Below, one piece after another: positions 8,221-16,377 of a stretch of 21,306 nucleotides of DNA; position 1 is the stretch's first letter, and each line of letters begins with the position of its first letter. Made by a program: the position numbers and the translations under genes. Source of the stretch: CAYSPO01 sp964432945 (lineage in GTDB: Bacteria > Bacillota > Clostridia > Tissierellales > Peptoniphilaceae). Below the pieces are notes generated by a model that searched no databases, was not told the origin of the DNA, and saw only the letters and a program-made list of their open reading frames with translations. The DNA lies in assembly GCA_964432945.1 (NCBI GenBank), contig CAYSPO010000020.1, positions 1 through 21,306 of the forward strand, given 5' to 3'.

Positions 8221-9437
8221 AATTTACCTCCACAGCTATATCCTGCTAGATATCCACTAGAAAAAGCGAATTGTAAGTTATATCCTCCTGTATTGGCATC
8301 TACATCTATTACTTCTCCAGCAAAATATAAATCTTCGATAATTTTGCTCTCCATTGTACTTGGATTTATCTCGTCAACACTTACCCCGCCCCTAGTAATT
8401 ATTCCATATTTAGCTTCTTTTAAAGCTTTATAAGTAAGAGGAAAATCTTTAAATACACTAACTAAATTATATCTTTCTTTTTTAGTTATCTGGTGTACGA
8501 CTTTATTTGGATCTATTTTCGAGAATTTTATAATTAAAGGAATCAAAGCATTAATTGTTAAGTCACCTAATGCATTTTTGAAATCTTTATTTGCATATTT
8601 TTTGAAATCATTTTGAATTCTTAAATCTAATTCATCGAAATCTAAAGCAGGTTTCAAATCTAAAGATAACTTATATTCTTTATCTTCATCTAAAAATGTA
8701 CTGGTTTTCAATGTAATAGGTCCAGAGATACCTGTATGTGTAAATAGCATCTCACCAAATTCATCAACTAGTAATTTGTTTTTATAAAATGTTTTCAAGC
8801 TAATATTTTTCAGAGTAACTCCTGCTAAGGAATCGACCCAGTCATCTTTAAGCTCAATAGGAACTAAGCTAGACATAAGTGGTTGTATAGTATGGCCAAG
8901 GGATTTAATCTCCTTAAAAAGCGATCCATCAGATCCTGTTTGAGGATAACTTATCCCTCCACTTGCAATTATAAGAGCGTCTGAAGTAAAAGTTCCTTTG
9001 TTTGTATTTACAACAAATTTTTTGTCTTTATTAATTTCATTAACAAAAGTGTCAGATATTATTTCTATATCATTTTTTATTAAATCATTTCTCAATGTAT
9101 CAATAACATCAAAAGAATTGTCGCTTTTAGGGAATACCCTCCCCCCTCTTTCTGTTTTTATCTTTAACCCTCGGTTTTGAAAATATTCCATTAAACTAAT
9201 ATTAGTATAGGTATATAAAGGAGAATAGCAAAAGTTTGCATTTCTATTTATTTCAGTAAAGAATTCTGAGATATCTTTATCATTAGTGATATTACATCGA
9301 CCTTTTCCTGTTATAACTAACTTTCTTCCAATTTTTGAATTTCTTTCAATAAGGCTAACCTCTGTGTTTTCATTTTTGCTATTCAAAGCAGCGAATATAC
9401 CAGCAGGCCCTCCTCCTATGACAAGTATTTTTTTCAT
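8217..9437 (-). CDS. HI0933/YhiN-family FAD-binding flavoprotein
   Basis: This 406-residue protein belongs to the HI0933 (YhiN) family of flavoproteins, often named 'NAD(P)/FAD-dependent oxidoreductase' or 'aminoacetone oxidase family'. The physiological reaction is not settled. The N-terminal Rossmann dinucleotide motif is GGGPAG (about 8-13). The family signature RKLVITGKGRCNITN follows near residue 40, then GGISYPQTGSDG in the middle and a C-terminal FAGEVIDVDANTGGYN that closes the FAD site. The frame extends to a TTG at 9455. I prefer the ATG at 9437, because it begins MKKILVIGGGPAG, has AAAGGA just upstream and overlaps the mnmM stop as ATGA. No signal peptide is visible, so it is probably cytoplasmic. 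In Clostridia it commonly lies near cmk and rluB, but this context does not define its substrate. Confidence 0.88.
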   Translation of the reverse strand: MKKILVIGGGPAGIFAALNSKNENTEVSLIERNSKIGRKLVITGKGRCNITNDKDISEFFTEINRNANFCYSPLYTYTNISLMEYFQNRGLKIKTERGGRVFPKSDNSFDVIDTLRNDLIKNDIEIISDTFVNEINKDKKFVVNTNKGTFTSDALIIASGGISYPQTGSDGSLFKEIKSLGHTIQPLMSSLVPIELKDDWVDSLAGVTLKNISLKTFYKNKLLVDEFGEMLFTHTGISGPITLKTSTFLDEDKEYKLSLDLKPALDFDELDLRIQNDFKKYANKDFKNALGDLTINALIPLIIKFSKIDPNKVVHQITKKERYNLVSVFKDFPLTYKALKEAKYGIITRGGVSVDEINPSTMESKIIEDLYFAGEVIDVDANTGGYNLQFAFSSGYLAGYSCGGKL

Positions 9438-9997
9438 CTTATCCTTTCTATACAAACTAATCTAGGTGGATTATTAATTTGATTTAAGTAATTTATTTCT
9501 ACAATATTATAATTTTTTTGATTAATATCTTTTAGAAAGTTTTTTGAAAGATTATATTCTTCCATACCACCTTTATGCCCAACATAAAATATAATTATTA
9601 TTAATCCTCCTATATTTAGCAAACTCAAAGAGGATTGTAAGCTTTTTAATGTCGACTTAGCTTTAGTTACTATAGTTTTATCTGCCTTAGGTAAATATCC
9701 AAGATTGTATAAAACTAAATCTAATTTATCAATATATTTATCTACATTCTCATGACTGTCCAATAAAAGCTTATATCTAGAGCTAGGTATATCTTTTAGT
9801 GTTTCTTTAGTATTTTTTATTGCAACTTCTTGTATATCAAAACCTATGAGTTCTGCTTCAGGAAAATAATTCAATAATTTAAGAGAGTCATAGCCATTTC
9901 CAAGAGTCATATCAGCCATTGATTTTATGTCTTTTGGAATTAAAGCTAAAATTTTATCAGATAATTCAATAATATTACTTGGTATTACTTGTTCCAT
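9434..9997 (-). CDS. mnmM: tRNA 5-aminomethyl-2-thiouridine methyltransferase MnmM (YtqB family)
   Basis: This 187-residue class I SAM-dependent methyltransferase matches the YtqB family ('rRNA methylase' in older annotation). B. subtilis YtqB was later assigned as MnmM, which methylates nm5(s2)U34 in the tRNA wobble position. The SAM site is DMTLGNGYDSLKLL and FDIQ. Family markers are NLGYLPKADK and FYVGHKGG followed by a Glu. The C-terminal PPRLVCIERI is also typical. Two GTG codons (10006, 10003) lie upstream in frame. I chose the ATG at 9997 because its N-terminus, MEQVIPSNIIELSDKIL, aligns with YtqB as I remember it. No good Shine-Dalgarno is seen, so translation may depend on coupling with the overlapping gene before it (23 nt). 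The start is uncertain. Confidence 0.87.
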   Translation of the reverse strand: MEQVIPSNIIELSDKILALIPKDIKSMADMTLGNGYDSLKLLNYFPEAELIGFDIQEVAIKNTKETLKDIPSSRYKLLLDSHENVDKYIDKLDLVLYNLGYLPKADKTIVTKAKSTLKSLQSSLSLLNIGGLIIIIFYVGHKGGMEEYNLSKNFLKDINQKNYNIVEINYLNQINNPPRLVCIERIR

Positions 9998-10337
9998 GGC
10001 CACCACATGTTTTATTAGGTAAGATTAACCTATATAAATTATCTTTTTCTTTCTTACTATAACCTTCATGAAAATATGCACTATAAGTAGGAAATTTTCC
10101 TAATAAATATTTTAATGATTTATAGAAAAAATCAACCTCATCGTGATTAAGATTATTTTCATATATATATTCAATATAATTTGCTTCATCATATGTATAA
10201 GTAAGGGCAAAAGTTAACAACTCATCATCTTTTGTCATTATAAAAAATCTTGGGTTTTTTCCGAGATCTAAATCAAACATTTTAACTCTGAATATTTTAT
10301 CCATATCCTCAGCTTGTGCTAACCTAAATTTATACAT
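9975..10337 (-). CDS. Small protein of unknown function, possibly GNAT-like, with CGGHG tail
   Basis: I do not recognise this 120-residue protein with certainty. It begins MYKFRLAQAEDMDKIFRV, a pattern like the first strand and helix of GNAT acetyltransferases, and residues 30-55 could form the next strands. At 120 residues it is short for a GNAT fold, and I cannot see the acetyl-CoA-binding Q/RxxGxG/A loop. The last 15 residues hold an odd LPNKTCGGHGTSNTK tail, with a Cys and a His that could bind metal or be redox active. The start is an ATG with a strong GGAGGA site seven nt before it. It overlaps rluB by 1 nt (TAATG) and mnmM by 23 nt, so it is a genuine translated gene. Its position between two RNA-modification genes hints at a link to RNA modification, but only by association. 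Confidence 0.8.
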   Translation of the reverse strand: MYKFRLAQAEDMDKIFRVKMFDLDLGKNPRFFIMTKDDELLTFALTYTYDEANYIEYIYENNLNHDEVDFFYKSLKYLLGKFPTYSAYFHEGYSKKEKDNLYRLILPNKTCGGHGTSNTK

Positions 10338-11032
10338 TATAAGTCCTCCAATATCTTGACTTCTTCTTTACTTAATCTTCTATAAGATCCAGTTTTTAGC
10401 TTAGCTAATTCTAATGGACCCATTTTTATCCTACATAAATCAATTACACTATTTCCTAAGGCATTAAACATTCTTCTAACTTGTCTATTTCTGCCTTCAA
10501 AAATAGTTATTTCATATTGATTTTCTCCCACATTTTTAATTTTTGAAGTTACTTTACTTCCACTATCAATAGAAATTCCATTCTCTAAAGTATAGATATC
10601 TTCTTCACTAAGAGTATTTTCTATTTTAACTAAATATACTTTTTCTATATTACCTGAGGGATGCATAAATTTATGAGCAAATTCTCCATCATTAGTCAAT
10701 AGTAAAAGTCCACTAGAATCCACATCTAATCGTCCTACTGGGTAAATTCTTTTATCTTCATCTATTAAATCCACAACAAATTTATCATAGTTAGGATCAG
10801 ATAAACTTGACATATATCCAATAGGTTTATTGAGCATATAGTAAACTTTTTCCTCTAAACTTAAATAATTACCTTCTACCATTACTATATCTGTTTCTTC
10901 TACTTGATAAGCTGGATTATAAACAAGTTCTCCATTTACTTTTACTTTATTATTGAATATTAAATCATCAGCTTTTCTTCTTGATGTGTATCCGGAATTT
11001 GAAATGTACTTATTTAATCTAATTTTAACCAC
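10337..11032 (-). CDS. rluB: rRNA pseudouridine synthase, RsuA/RluB family
   Basis: The enzyme converts a uridine in ribosomal RNA to pseudouridine; RluB members act on 23S rRNA helix 80-93 and RsuA on 16S. The protein has 231 residues. An N-terminal S4 RNA-binding domain (about 4-55, with SGYTSRRKADDLI) precedes the catalytic domain. Its GRLDVDSSGLLLLTNDG carries the catalytic Asp103. The C-terminal EGRNRQVRRMFNALG motif is typical of this family. The start is a GTG at 11032, supported by AAGGAT seven nt upstream inside the last codons of scpB; scpB ends at the preceding base. The scpAB-rluB order is common in Firmicutes and favours RluB over RsuA, although the exact target base is not shown by sequence. 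Confidence 0.92.
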   Translation of the reverse strand: MVKIRLNKYISNSGYTSRRKADDLIFNNKVKVNGELVYNPAYQVEETDIVMVEGNYLSLEEKVYYMLNKPIGYMSSLSDPNYDKFVVDLIDEDKRIYPVGRLDVDSSGLLLLTNDGEFAHKFMHPSGNIEKVYLVKIENTLSEEDIYTLENGISIDSGSKVTSKIKNVGENQYEITIFEGRNRQVRRMFNALGNSVIDLCRIKMGPLELAKLKTGSYRRLSKEEVKILEDL

Positions 11033-11566
11033 CTATTCATCCTTAATTGAAATTTCTTCAAAGTCATTTTCTGAAGGTAAATCTTCAAGAGTTTCTAAAG
11101 CAAAAACTCTTAGAAATTCATCAGTAGTACCATAAATAATAGGCTTTCCTATTTGATCTAATTTACCCAGTTCTTCTACTAAATTTCTATTTACTAATGT
11201 ATTAATACTACTTGAGCTATTAACACCTCTAATATTATCAATTTCAACTCTTGTAATAGGCTGCTTGTAAGCGATTATCGAAAGAGTTTCCATTAGAGAG
11301 TTACTTAAAGTTTTATTATCTGTTTTTGTCGTCAATTTTTTTATGTAATCGCTATTTTTAGCCTTTGTTACTAACTGAATTGAGTCATTAATTATCTTTA
11401 ATTCAATTCCTGAACTTTCATTTTTATATTTTTCTTCAAGTTGTTCTATAAGTTGATTTAGAGTATTTTTATTTATTTCAAGAATTTTTTCTATTGAATC
11501 GTAATCAAGAGGATCTCCCCAAAAAAATAACAAAGATTCTATAGCACTTATTTTATTCTCCATCAT
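11033..11566 (-). CDS. scpB: Segregation and condensation protein B
   Basis: ScpB dimers bind the kleisin ScpA and complete the SMC condensin complex that organises and separates chromosomes. The 177-residue product contains two winged-helix domains. The N-terminal one starts NKISAIESLLFFWGDPL. The second carries the diagnostic LMETLSIIAYKQPITRVEIDNIRGV stretch followed by GKPIIYGTTDEFL. An acidic tail rich in Glu and Asp ends the protein. The frame extends to an ATG at 11575, but AAGGA abuts that codon. The ATG at 11566 sits nine nt after AAGGA and is the better start (another ATG follows at 11563). It overlaps scpA by 14 nt, so the two partners are probably made by coupled translation. The smc gene is not in the window. 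Confidence 0.95.
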   Translation of the reverse strand: MMENKISAIESLLFFWGDPLDYDSIEKILEINKNTLNQLIEQLEEKYKNESSGIELKIINDSIQLVTKAKNSDYIKKLTTKTDNKTLSNSLMETLSIIAYKQPITRVEIDNIRGVNSSSSINTLVNRNLVEELGKLDQIGKPIIYGTTDEFLRVFALETLEDLPSENDFEEISIKDE

Positions 11567-12254
11567 TATTTTCATTCCTTAAGGTTAATATAATTCCATC
11601 TTCTTTTTCTTCTACAAATGCACGGGAATTTTTAACTATCTCAAGAGTAGCTAAAAAGAAAACAATTATTTCACCTTTCTTTTTATTTTCAAAAAATTCA
11701 TTGTTCATTAATATATAATTATTCTTATTTAGTTTAGTTAATATATTTATTATATAATCTTCAACAATAAATTCTTCAGAAGATATAATATCTTTCTCAA
11801 ACTCATCTTCTTTATCTTCTAACATAATTTGAAAAAATATTTTAGATAATAATTCTATATCTTCATTTAGGTTAATTTGTTTTTCTTCAAATATAATTTC
11901 ACTTCTTAGTTTAGAGAAATTAAGGTCAGCTTGTTCTTTTTTTTCTCTAAGTAACCTAGCAGCCTCTTTTGCTTTTTTATATTCTAAAAGTCTCTCTACT
12001 AAATCATCTCTTGGATCTTCTTCATCTTCTTCTTTTTTTGGAAGTAACATCTTAGATTTCAATTCGATTAAAGTTGAAGCCATTACAATAAAATCAATCA
12101 TATCATCAGAATCATCTCCCATATCTTGAATAGACTCTAGGTAAGACTCTGTAATATGATTAATTGGAATATCATATATATCGATTTTATCTTTATCAAT
12201 TAAATTTAATAAAAGTTCTAATGGACCATTGAACGCTTCTAAATCTACAATCAT
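11553..12254 (-). CDS. scpA: Segregation and condensation protein A (kleisin)
   Basis: ScpA is the kleisin that bridges SMC heads and binds ScpB. The product has 233 residues, close to the family norm of about 240. The N-terminal FNGPLELLLNLIDKDKIDIYDI (residues 8-29) and the following helix ITESYLESI are diagnostic. LIELKSKMLLPKKEEDEEDPRD leads to a long charged helix. The C-terminal winged helix (about 190-230) holds IIVFFLATLEIVKN, which contacts the SMC head. The ATG at 12254 forms an ATGA overlap with the stop of the membrane protease gene, with AGGA seven nt upstream. The acidic linker is low complexity and probably disordered. Confidence 0.95.
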   Translation of the reverse strand: MIVDLEAFNGPLELLLNLIDKDKIDIYDIPINHITESYLESIQDMGDDSDDMIDFIVMASTLIELKSKMLLPKKEEDEEDPRDDLVERLLEYKKAKEAARLLREKKEQADLNFSKLRSEIIFEEKQINLNEDIELLSKIFFQIMLEDKEDEFEKDIISSEEFIVEDYIINILTKLNKNNYILMNNEFFENKKKGEIIVFFLATLEIVKNSRAFVEEKEDGIILTLRNENNDGE

Positions 12255-12871
12255 ATGCTAATCCTATACGCAATAGTAAAAATTAATTCTGAAATAAATT
12301 TTACAAGAGGTGTTGTGAATTTTGTTAATGTTCCTGATGATACTAAGACCATTAACAGAATAAAAAGATATCTCTCATACTTACTAGCTAAATATGAATA
12401 TTTTGCTGGTAGAAATGCAAGAATAAACTTAGAGCCATCTAAAGGTGGAATAGGAACTAAATTAAAAACTCCAAAACCAATGCTATAAAAAACAACTAGC
12501 ATTAAAAAATTATTTAAATATATAGAGTTTGGAAACACCTTGGTCTGAATCATTAAAATGACAGCAAAAACTAAGGCAGTTATAAAATTTGCTATACAAC
12601 CTGCTAAAGAAACGCCTATCGCTCCTAGTCTTTTAGGCTCAAGTCTTGAGAAATTAACAGGAACAGGCTTCGCCCATCCAAAATTAAAAAGAATTAAAGA
12701 TATTGTTCCAATAGGATCTAAGTGTTTTAGGGGGTTAAAGCTTAATCTACCATCTTGTTTTGCTGTTGTATCACCAAAATAAAGAGCAACAAAACCATGT
12801 GCTAATTCATGTATCATAATAACTAGAATAATAGCACAGCCTGTGATAAGAGTGTTATAAATATTAGTCAT
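12251..12871 (-). CDS. Site-2 protease family (M50) intramembrane metalloprotease
   Basis: This 206-residue membrane protein belongs to the M50 site-2 protease family. The first membrane segment (about 6-28) carries the zinc motif HELAH (His21, Glu22, His25). A later segment carries FNLVPIPPLDG, where Asp145 is the third zinc ligand. Further hydrophobic stretches near residues 88-108, 120-140 and 160-178 suggest four to six membrane segments. There is no PDZ domain, unlike RseP, so it is the compact YwhC/sll0862-like type. Its substrate is unknown. The ATG at 12871 overlaps the Nudix stop by 8 nt with GAGGAAG upstream, and the end overlaps scpA as ATGA. Proximity to scpAB is common in Clostridia, but no functional link follows from the sequence. 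Confidence 0.92.
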   Translation of the reverse strand: MTNIYNTLITGCAIILVIMIHELAHGFVALYFGDTTAKQDGRLSFNPLKHLDPIGTISLILFNFGWAKPVPVNFSRLEPKRLGAIGVSLAGCIANFITALVFAVILMIQTKVFPNSIYLNNFLMLVVFYSIGFGVFNLVPIPPLDGSKFILAFLPAKYSYLASKYERYLFILLMVLVSSGTLTKFTTPLVKFISELIFTIAYRISI

Positions 12872-13406
12872 TTTTCTTCCTCTGATTTAAAACTAGTAAA
12901 GCACCAATAACAGTAGTAGAATCTTGAAGTTCAAAAGAGATTAACATATCTTCTAAGTCATCTATTTTAACTTCAATAACTTCGATATACTCGTCATCGT
13001 CTGCCTTTAACTTTGAATCATATAAATCTTTAGCAATGAAGATATCAATTTTCTCATCAGTAAATCCTGGAGAAGAATAAACTTCACTAACATAATCTAA
13101 TTCATTGGCACTAAAGCCTATCTCTTCTTGAAGTTCTCTTAACGCAGCTTGTCTAGGATCTTCATCATCATCAACAAAGCCCGCGGGGAATTCGATGATT
13201 GTTTTATTGATAGCTTTTCTATACTGTTTAATCATGTAAAGTGTATCTTCATCTTTAAAAGGAACAATTAGTACACAGTTAGGATGTTCTACAATTTCTC
13301 TATGCGCATAAGACATATTGGGTAATTCAACTGTATCAACTCGTAAATTGATAATTCTACCTTCATATATTTTTTCGCTTTTTGTTGTTCTTTCTTCATA
13401 AAACAT
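12864..13406 (-). CDS. Nudix hydrolase, ADP-ribose pyrophosphatase type
   Basis: The enzyme probably cleaves ADP-ribose to AMP and ribose 5-phosphate, clearing a reactive by-product of NAD turnover. The 180-residue protein has a complete Nudix box: Gly76, Glu82, Arg90-Glu91, Glu94-Glu95 and Gly97. These match GX5EX7REUXEEXGU, and the Glu residues bind the metal. The preceding IEFPAG and the later VYSSPGFTDEKIDIFIA are typical of the ADP-ribose pyrophosphatase (NudF) group. The Pro-Gly lies about 16-17 residues after the box, as expected. The ATG at 13406 has AGAAGG upstream and begins 4 nt after the recN stop. Substrate assignment is by family; related Nudix enzymes also use other nucleoside diphosphate sugars. 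Confidence 0.9.
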   Translation of the reverse strand: MFYEERTTKSEKIYEGRIINLRVDTVELPNMSYAHREIVEHPNCVLIVPFKDEDTLYMIKQYRKAINKTIIEFPAGFVDDDEDPRQAALRELQEEIGFSANELDYVSEVYSSPGFTDEKIDIFIAKDLYDSKLKADDDEYIEVIEVKIDDLEDMLISFELQDSTTVIGALLVLNQRKKND

Positions 13407-13410
13407 ATTT

Positions 13411-15090
13411 TTACCTTCTTTTACTTTCTAATAGTTCTTTAGCAGCATCAATTGTCTTATCAGTGATAGACATGCCTCCTATTAATCGAGCTATTTCTTG
13501 TATTTTTGTTTCATCATCAAGTTTTAATAAACCTGTTTTAGTTACATTGTTTTCAATGTATTTATCTATCAAAATATGAGTGTCTGCTTGCACTGCTATC
13601 TGAGGTAAATGAGTAACTAGTAAAACTTGATATTTTTTAGAAAGTTGCTTTAGAGCTTCTCCAACTCTATCAGCAGTTATCCCACTTATTCCAGTATCAA
13701 TCTCATCAAATATTAAAGTATTTACCTTGTCATTTTCTGCCATTACTATTTTTAATGCTAACATAAACCTTGAAATTTCTCCACCTGAACCAACTTTTGC
13801 TAAAGACTTTAATTCTTGCCCTAAGTTGAAAGAAATAAGAAAATCCAACTTATCAAAACCCATTCTATCTACCTTATCTTTTTTGTTAATTTCAATATGA
13901 AATCTAGCATTAGGAAAATTTAAAGACTGAAGTTCAAATAGAATATCTTTTTCAATTTTTTCTGCTATACTTTTTCTTATTGCAGATAGTTCATTAGCCA
14001 TAGTTAAAATTTTACTTTCGATTTCTTTAACTCTAAGCTTATAACTATTTAACTTTGAATCTTTATTTAAGAAATCATCTAAATCTCTTTGTATATTTTC
14101 TCTATACTCAAGAATTTTAGGTATATCATTACCATATTTTCTTTTTAAATCTTCTAATGCTTTAAATAAGGAATCCAATTCAGAAATTCTTTCATCATTT
14201 ATATCTGTTCTCATCGAATAGTTATCTAATTCTCCAAAAATATCAGATAGCTGATAATTTATTCCCTGTAATTCCTTTAGATAAACCTCTAAACTATTAT
14301 CATTGTTATTAGCTTTACTAACCTCACTAATAGCTTTATTTAACAAGCTATCTATATCATTTTCTTGTAGTTCATTTCCTGAATAAAGGTTACTTGCAAT
14401 TGAAATAGATTTTTTAATACTCGTTAGATTCGTTAATTTTCTATATTCATTCTCTAAATCATTAAAATCAACGGACTCCAAATTTATAGAATCTATCTCA
14501 TTTATTTGATAAGTTAATAAATCTATTTGTCTTTCCAATTCTTCAACTGGAATATCTATCTTCTCAATTTCATCAAGCAAGAATTGTTTTTCTTTAAAGT
14601 AACTAGTTAATTCATTGATTAATTCATCTATTTCACTTTTTCTAAATGAATCTATAATATTTACATAATTTTTAGAATCATTTAATATGAAATTTTCATT
14701 TTGACCATGAATATTAATTAAGTCTTTCATAATATCTTCAATCAAATTTAAACTCACTCGTCTATTATTTAATCTCACGACTGAGCTTTCACTTTTGTAA
14801 ATCTCTCTTGTAATGATAAAGGATGACTCCTCAATGACTATTCCATATTTATCTGATAATTTTTTGTAGGTTCCTTCAGTTAAGCTAATACTAGCTTCAA
14901 CTAAAGCTCTATCAGAATATATCCCAACTAAATCCTTATTAGCTCTAGAACCAAGTATTAATTCTAATGCACCAATAATAATAGATTTACCTGCACCAGT
15001 TTCACCTGTTAAGATATTTAAGCCAGTAGTAAAATTTATCCTGGTTTTTTCTATAATTGCAAAATTTTCAATATAGATTTCTTCAATCAT
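13411..15090 (-). CDS. recN: DNA repair protein RecN
   Basis: RecN is an SMC-like ATPase that gathers DNA ends early in double-strand break repair. The protein has 559 residues, within the usual 550-580. The N-terminal ATPase lobe has Walker A GETGAGKS (29-36). A long coiled-coil region with many Leu, Ile, Glu and Lys heptads fills residues about 150-370. The C-terminal lobe has the ABC signature GSGGEISRFMLALK and Walker B LIFDEIDTGISG, then VTHLPQIA. The ATG at 15090 forms a TAATG overlap with the argR stop. The argR-recN pair is conserved across Firmicutes. I see no sign of disruption. Confidence 0.96.
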   Translation of the reverse strand: MIEEIYIENFAIIEKTRINFTTGLNILTGETGAGKSIIIGALELILGSRANKDLVGIYSDRALVEASISLTEGTYKKLSDKYGIVIEESSFIITREIYKSESSVVRLNNRRVSLNLIEDIMKDLINIHGQNENFILNDSKNYVNIIDSFRKSEIDELINELTSYFKEKQFLLDEIEKIDIPVEELERQIDLLTYQINEIDSINLESVDFNDLENEYRKLTNLTSIKKSISIASNLYSGNELQENDIDSLLNKAISEVSKANNNDNSLEVYLKELQGINYQLSDIFGELDNYSMRTDINDERISELDSLFKALEDLKRKYGNDIPKILEYRENIQRDLDDFLNKDSKLNSYKLRVKEIESKILTMANELSAIRKSIAEKIEKDILFELQSLNFPNARFHIEINKKDKVDRMGFDKLDFLISFNLGQELKSLAKVGSGGEISRFMLALKIVMAENDKVNTLIFDEIDTGISGITADRVGEALKQLSKKYQVLLVTHLPQIAVQADTHILIDKYIENNVTKTGLLKLDDETKIQEIARLIGGMSITDKTIDAAKELLESKRR

Positions 15091-15539
15091 TAGAATTCAT
15101 TCCTCAATTGATCTATAATAAGATCTTTTTTAGTCCCTTCTTCTAATTCTAATAGAACAGTATCATCTGAGAATAATATTCCTACTATTTGCCTTATATT
15201 TAGATGTTCTATATATCTTGCACATATACCAGCAGTTCTCCCAATTGTTTTTATGACAATTCCTGATTCACTCTTGCTAATCGACTGAACAGAAAGTTTG
15301 AATATTTCATGGATTTTAGATCCTATAGAATATTTATCATCATTAAGGACAGTATAGCTAGATGAACCATCATTATTTTGAACTTTAATGATATTAAGTT
15401 CTTTTATATCCCTAGATATAGTAGCCTGGGTAGAATCTACCCCTAAAGCATTTAACTCATCTGAGAGTTCATTTTGTGTTTGTATTTTTTTATTACTTAT
15501 TAATTCAAGTATATATTGTTGTCTTAATTCTTTTTTCAT
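15090..15539 (-). CDS. argR: Arginine repressor family regulator (ArgR/AhrC)
   Basis: ArgR proteins are hexameric arginine-sensing regulators of arginine synthesis and breakdown. The protein has 149 residues, the standard length. The N-terminal winged helix (1-70) has the recognition helix STQATISRDIKEL (36-48), including the Ser-Arg pair that contacts DNA. The C-terminal arginine-binding domain keeps the Asp125-Asp126 pair, but its usual GTIAGDDT loop reads GILFSDDT here and the preceding helix is TAGICARYIEHL. These changes near the ligand pocket may alter effector affinity. The Shine-Dalgarno is weak and the gene begins one nt after the stop of the prenyl synthase gene. No arginine metabolism gene is in the window, so its targets lie elsewhere. 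Confidence 0.93.
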   Translation of the reverse strand: MKKELRQQYILELISNKKIQTQNELSDELNALGVDSTQATISRDIKELNIIKVQNNDGSSSYTVLNDDKYSIGSKIHEIFKLSVQSISKSESGIVIKTIGRTAGICARYIEHLNIRQIVGILFSDDTVLLELEEGTKKDLIIDQLRNEF

Positions 15540-15540
15540 A

Positions 15541-16377
15541 TCAAATCTCTACTAATTTATTAGCCAAAGTCTTTATGCTAATAATATTTCTTTTATATTT
15601 GTTTTCTAAAATCTCAAGCTGATCAATGCAATTATTGTAATATTTCATCATCAATTTTTTTGAATCTTCTAAAGACATATCTTTGATTAAGGTTAATTTA
15701 TTAATAGCATTATCTTCATCATAGTCTTTAATATCATCTCTTATTTGGAAGAATAAACCTAAGTTTTCTCCTAATTTTTCAAGAACATGAATTTCATCTT
15801 CTCCAGTTCCTGCTATTATACCTGCACAAACTATTGAAGCTGTAAATAAATCTGCTGTTTTCTTTTTATACATAAGGGCAATTTCTTCTGAACTTTCCAG
15901 TTCGTCTTTTATATCTAAAACTTGACCAAGTACCATTCCCCTAAACCCAGTTCGTTTAGCTAATTCATTTATTGCTCTTATCTTTTTATATTCTGGATCT
16001 TGATCTTTCAAAGCATCTTCCAAAGTTACTTCAAAAAATAAATTAAGAAGAGCGTCACCAGTTAAAACAGCTACTGCTTCATTATACTTTCTATGAAGGC
16101 TTAGCTTCCCCCTTCTATAATCGTCGTCATCCATACTAGGAAGGTCGTCATGGATTAATGAGTAATTATGAACAAATTCTATTGAAGATGCAAAATTGAT
16201 AACTTTACTTAGATCATCATCGTACATTTCAAAAGTCATTAAACATAGGGCTGCTCTTATCTTCTTACCCCCAGGAAGCATAATATATTCAAAATACTCC
16301 TTTATAGGATTTGAATTATTAATTTTTGATAAAATTAGAAGAATATTTTCATTTATTAAATTCAAATATTTATCCAT
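15541..16377 (-). CDS. ispA: Short-chain polyprenyl (farnesyl-type) diphosphate synthase
   Basis: This enzyme condenses IPP with allylic diphosphates, giving farnesyl or geranylgeranyl diphosphate for undecaprenyl and quinone lipids. The protein has 278 residues. GGKKIR (36-41) binds diphosphate. The first Asp-rich motif DDLPSMD (77-83) has the DDxxxxD spacing of bacterial short-chain enzymes, extended by three further Asp residues. RRGKLSLH follows and LTGDALL is present. The second motif is DDIKD (214-218), with QIR before it. The ATG at 16377 overlaps the xseB stop by 1 nt, with AGGAG upstream. The xseB-ispA neighbourhood matches B. subtilis (yqiD), but dxs, which follows it there, is absent. 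Product length cannot be read with certainty. Confidence 0.93.
   Translation of the reverse strand: MDKYLNLINENILLILSKINNSNPIKEYFEYIMLPGGKKIRAALCLMTFEMYDDDLSKVINFASSIEFVHNYSLIHDDLPSMDDDDYRRGKLSLHRKYNEAVAVLTGDALLNLFFEVTLEDALKDQDPEYKKIRAINELAKRTGFRGMVLGQVLDIKDELESSEEIALMYKKKTADLFTASIVCAGIIAGTGEDEIHVLEKLGENLGLFFQIRDDIKDYDEDNAINKLTLIKDMSLEDSKKLMMKYYNNCIDQLEILENKYKRNIISIKTLANKLVEI

Noticed and set aside
7976..8260. Plus-strand open frame of 94 codons across cmk
   Set aside because: It lies antisense to the conserved cytidylate kinase P-loop region and shows no family motif.
12255..12782. Two plus-strand open frames opposite the M50 protease gene
   Set aside because: They mirror the protease coding sequence; the HELAH and PPLDG motifs on the minus strand show which strand codes.
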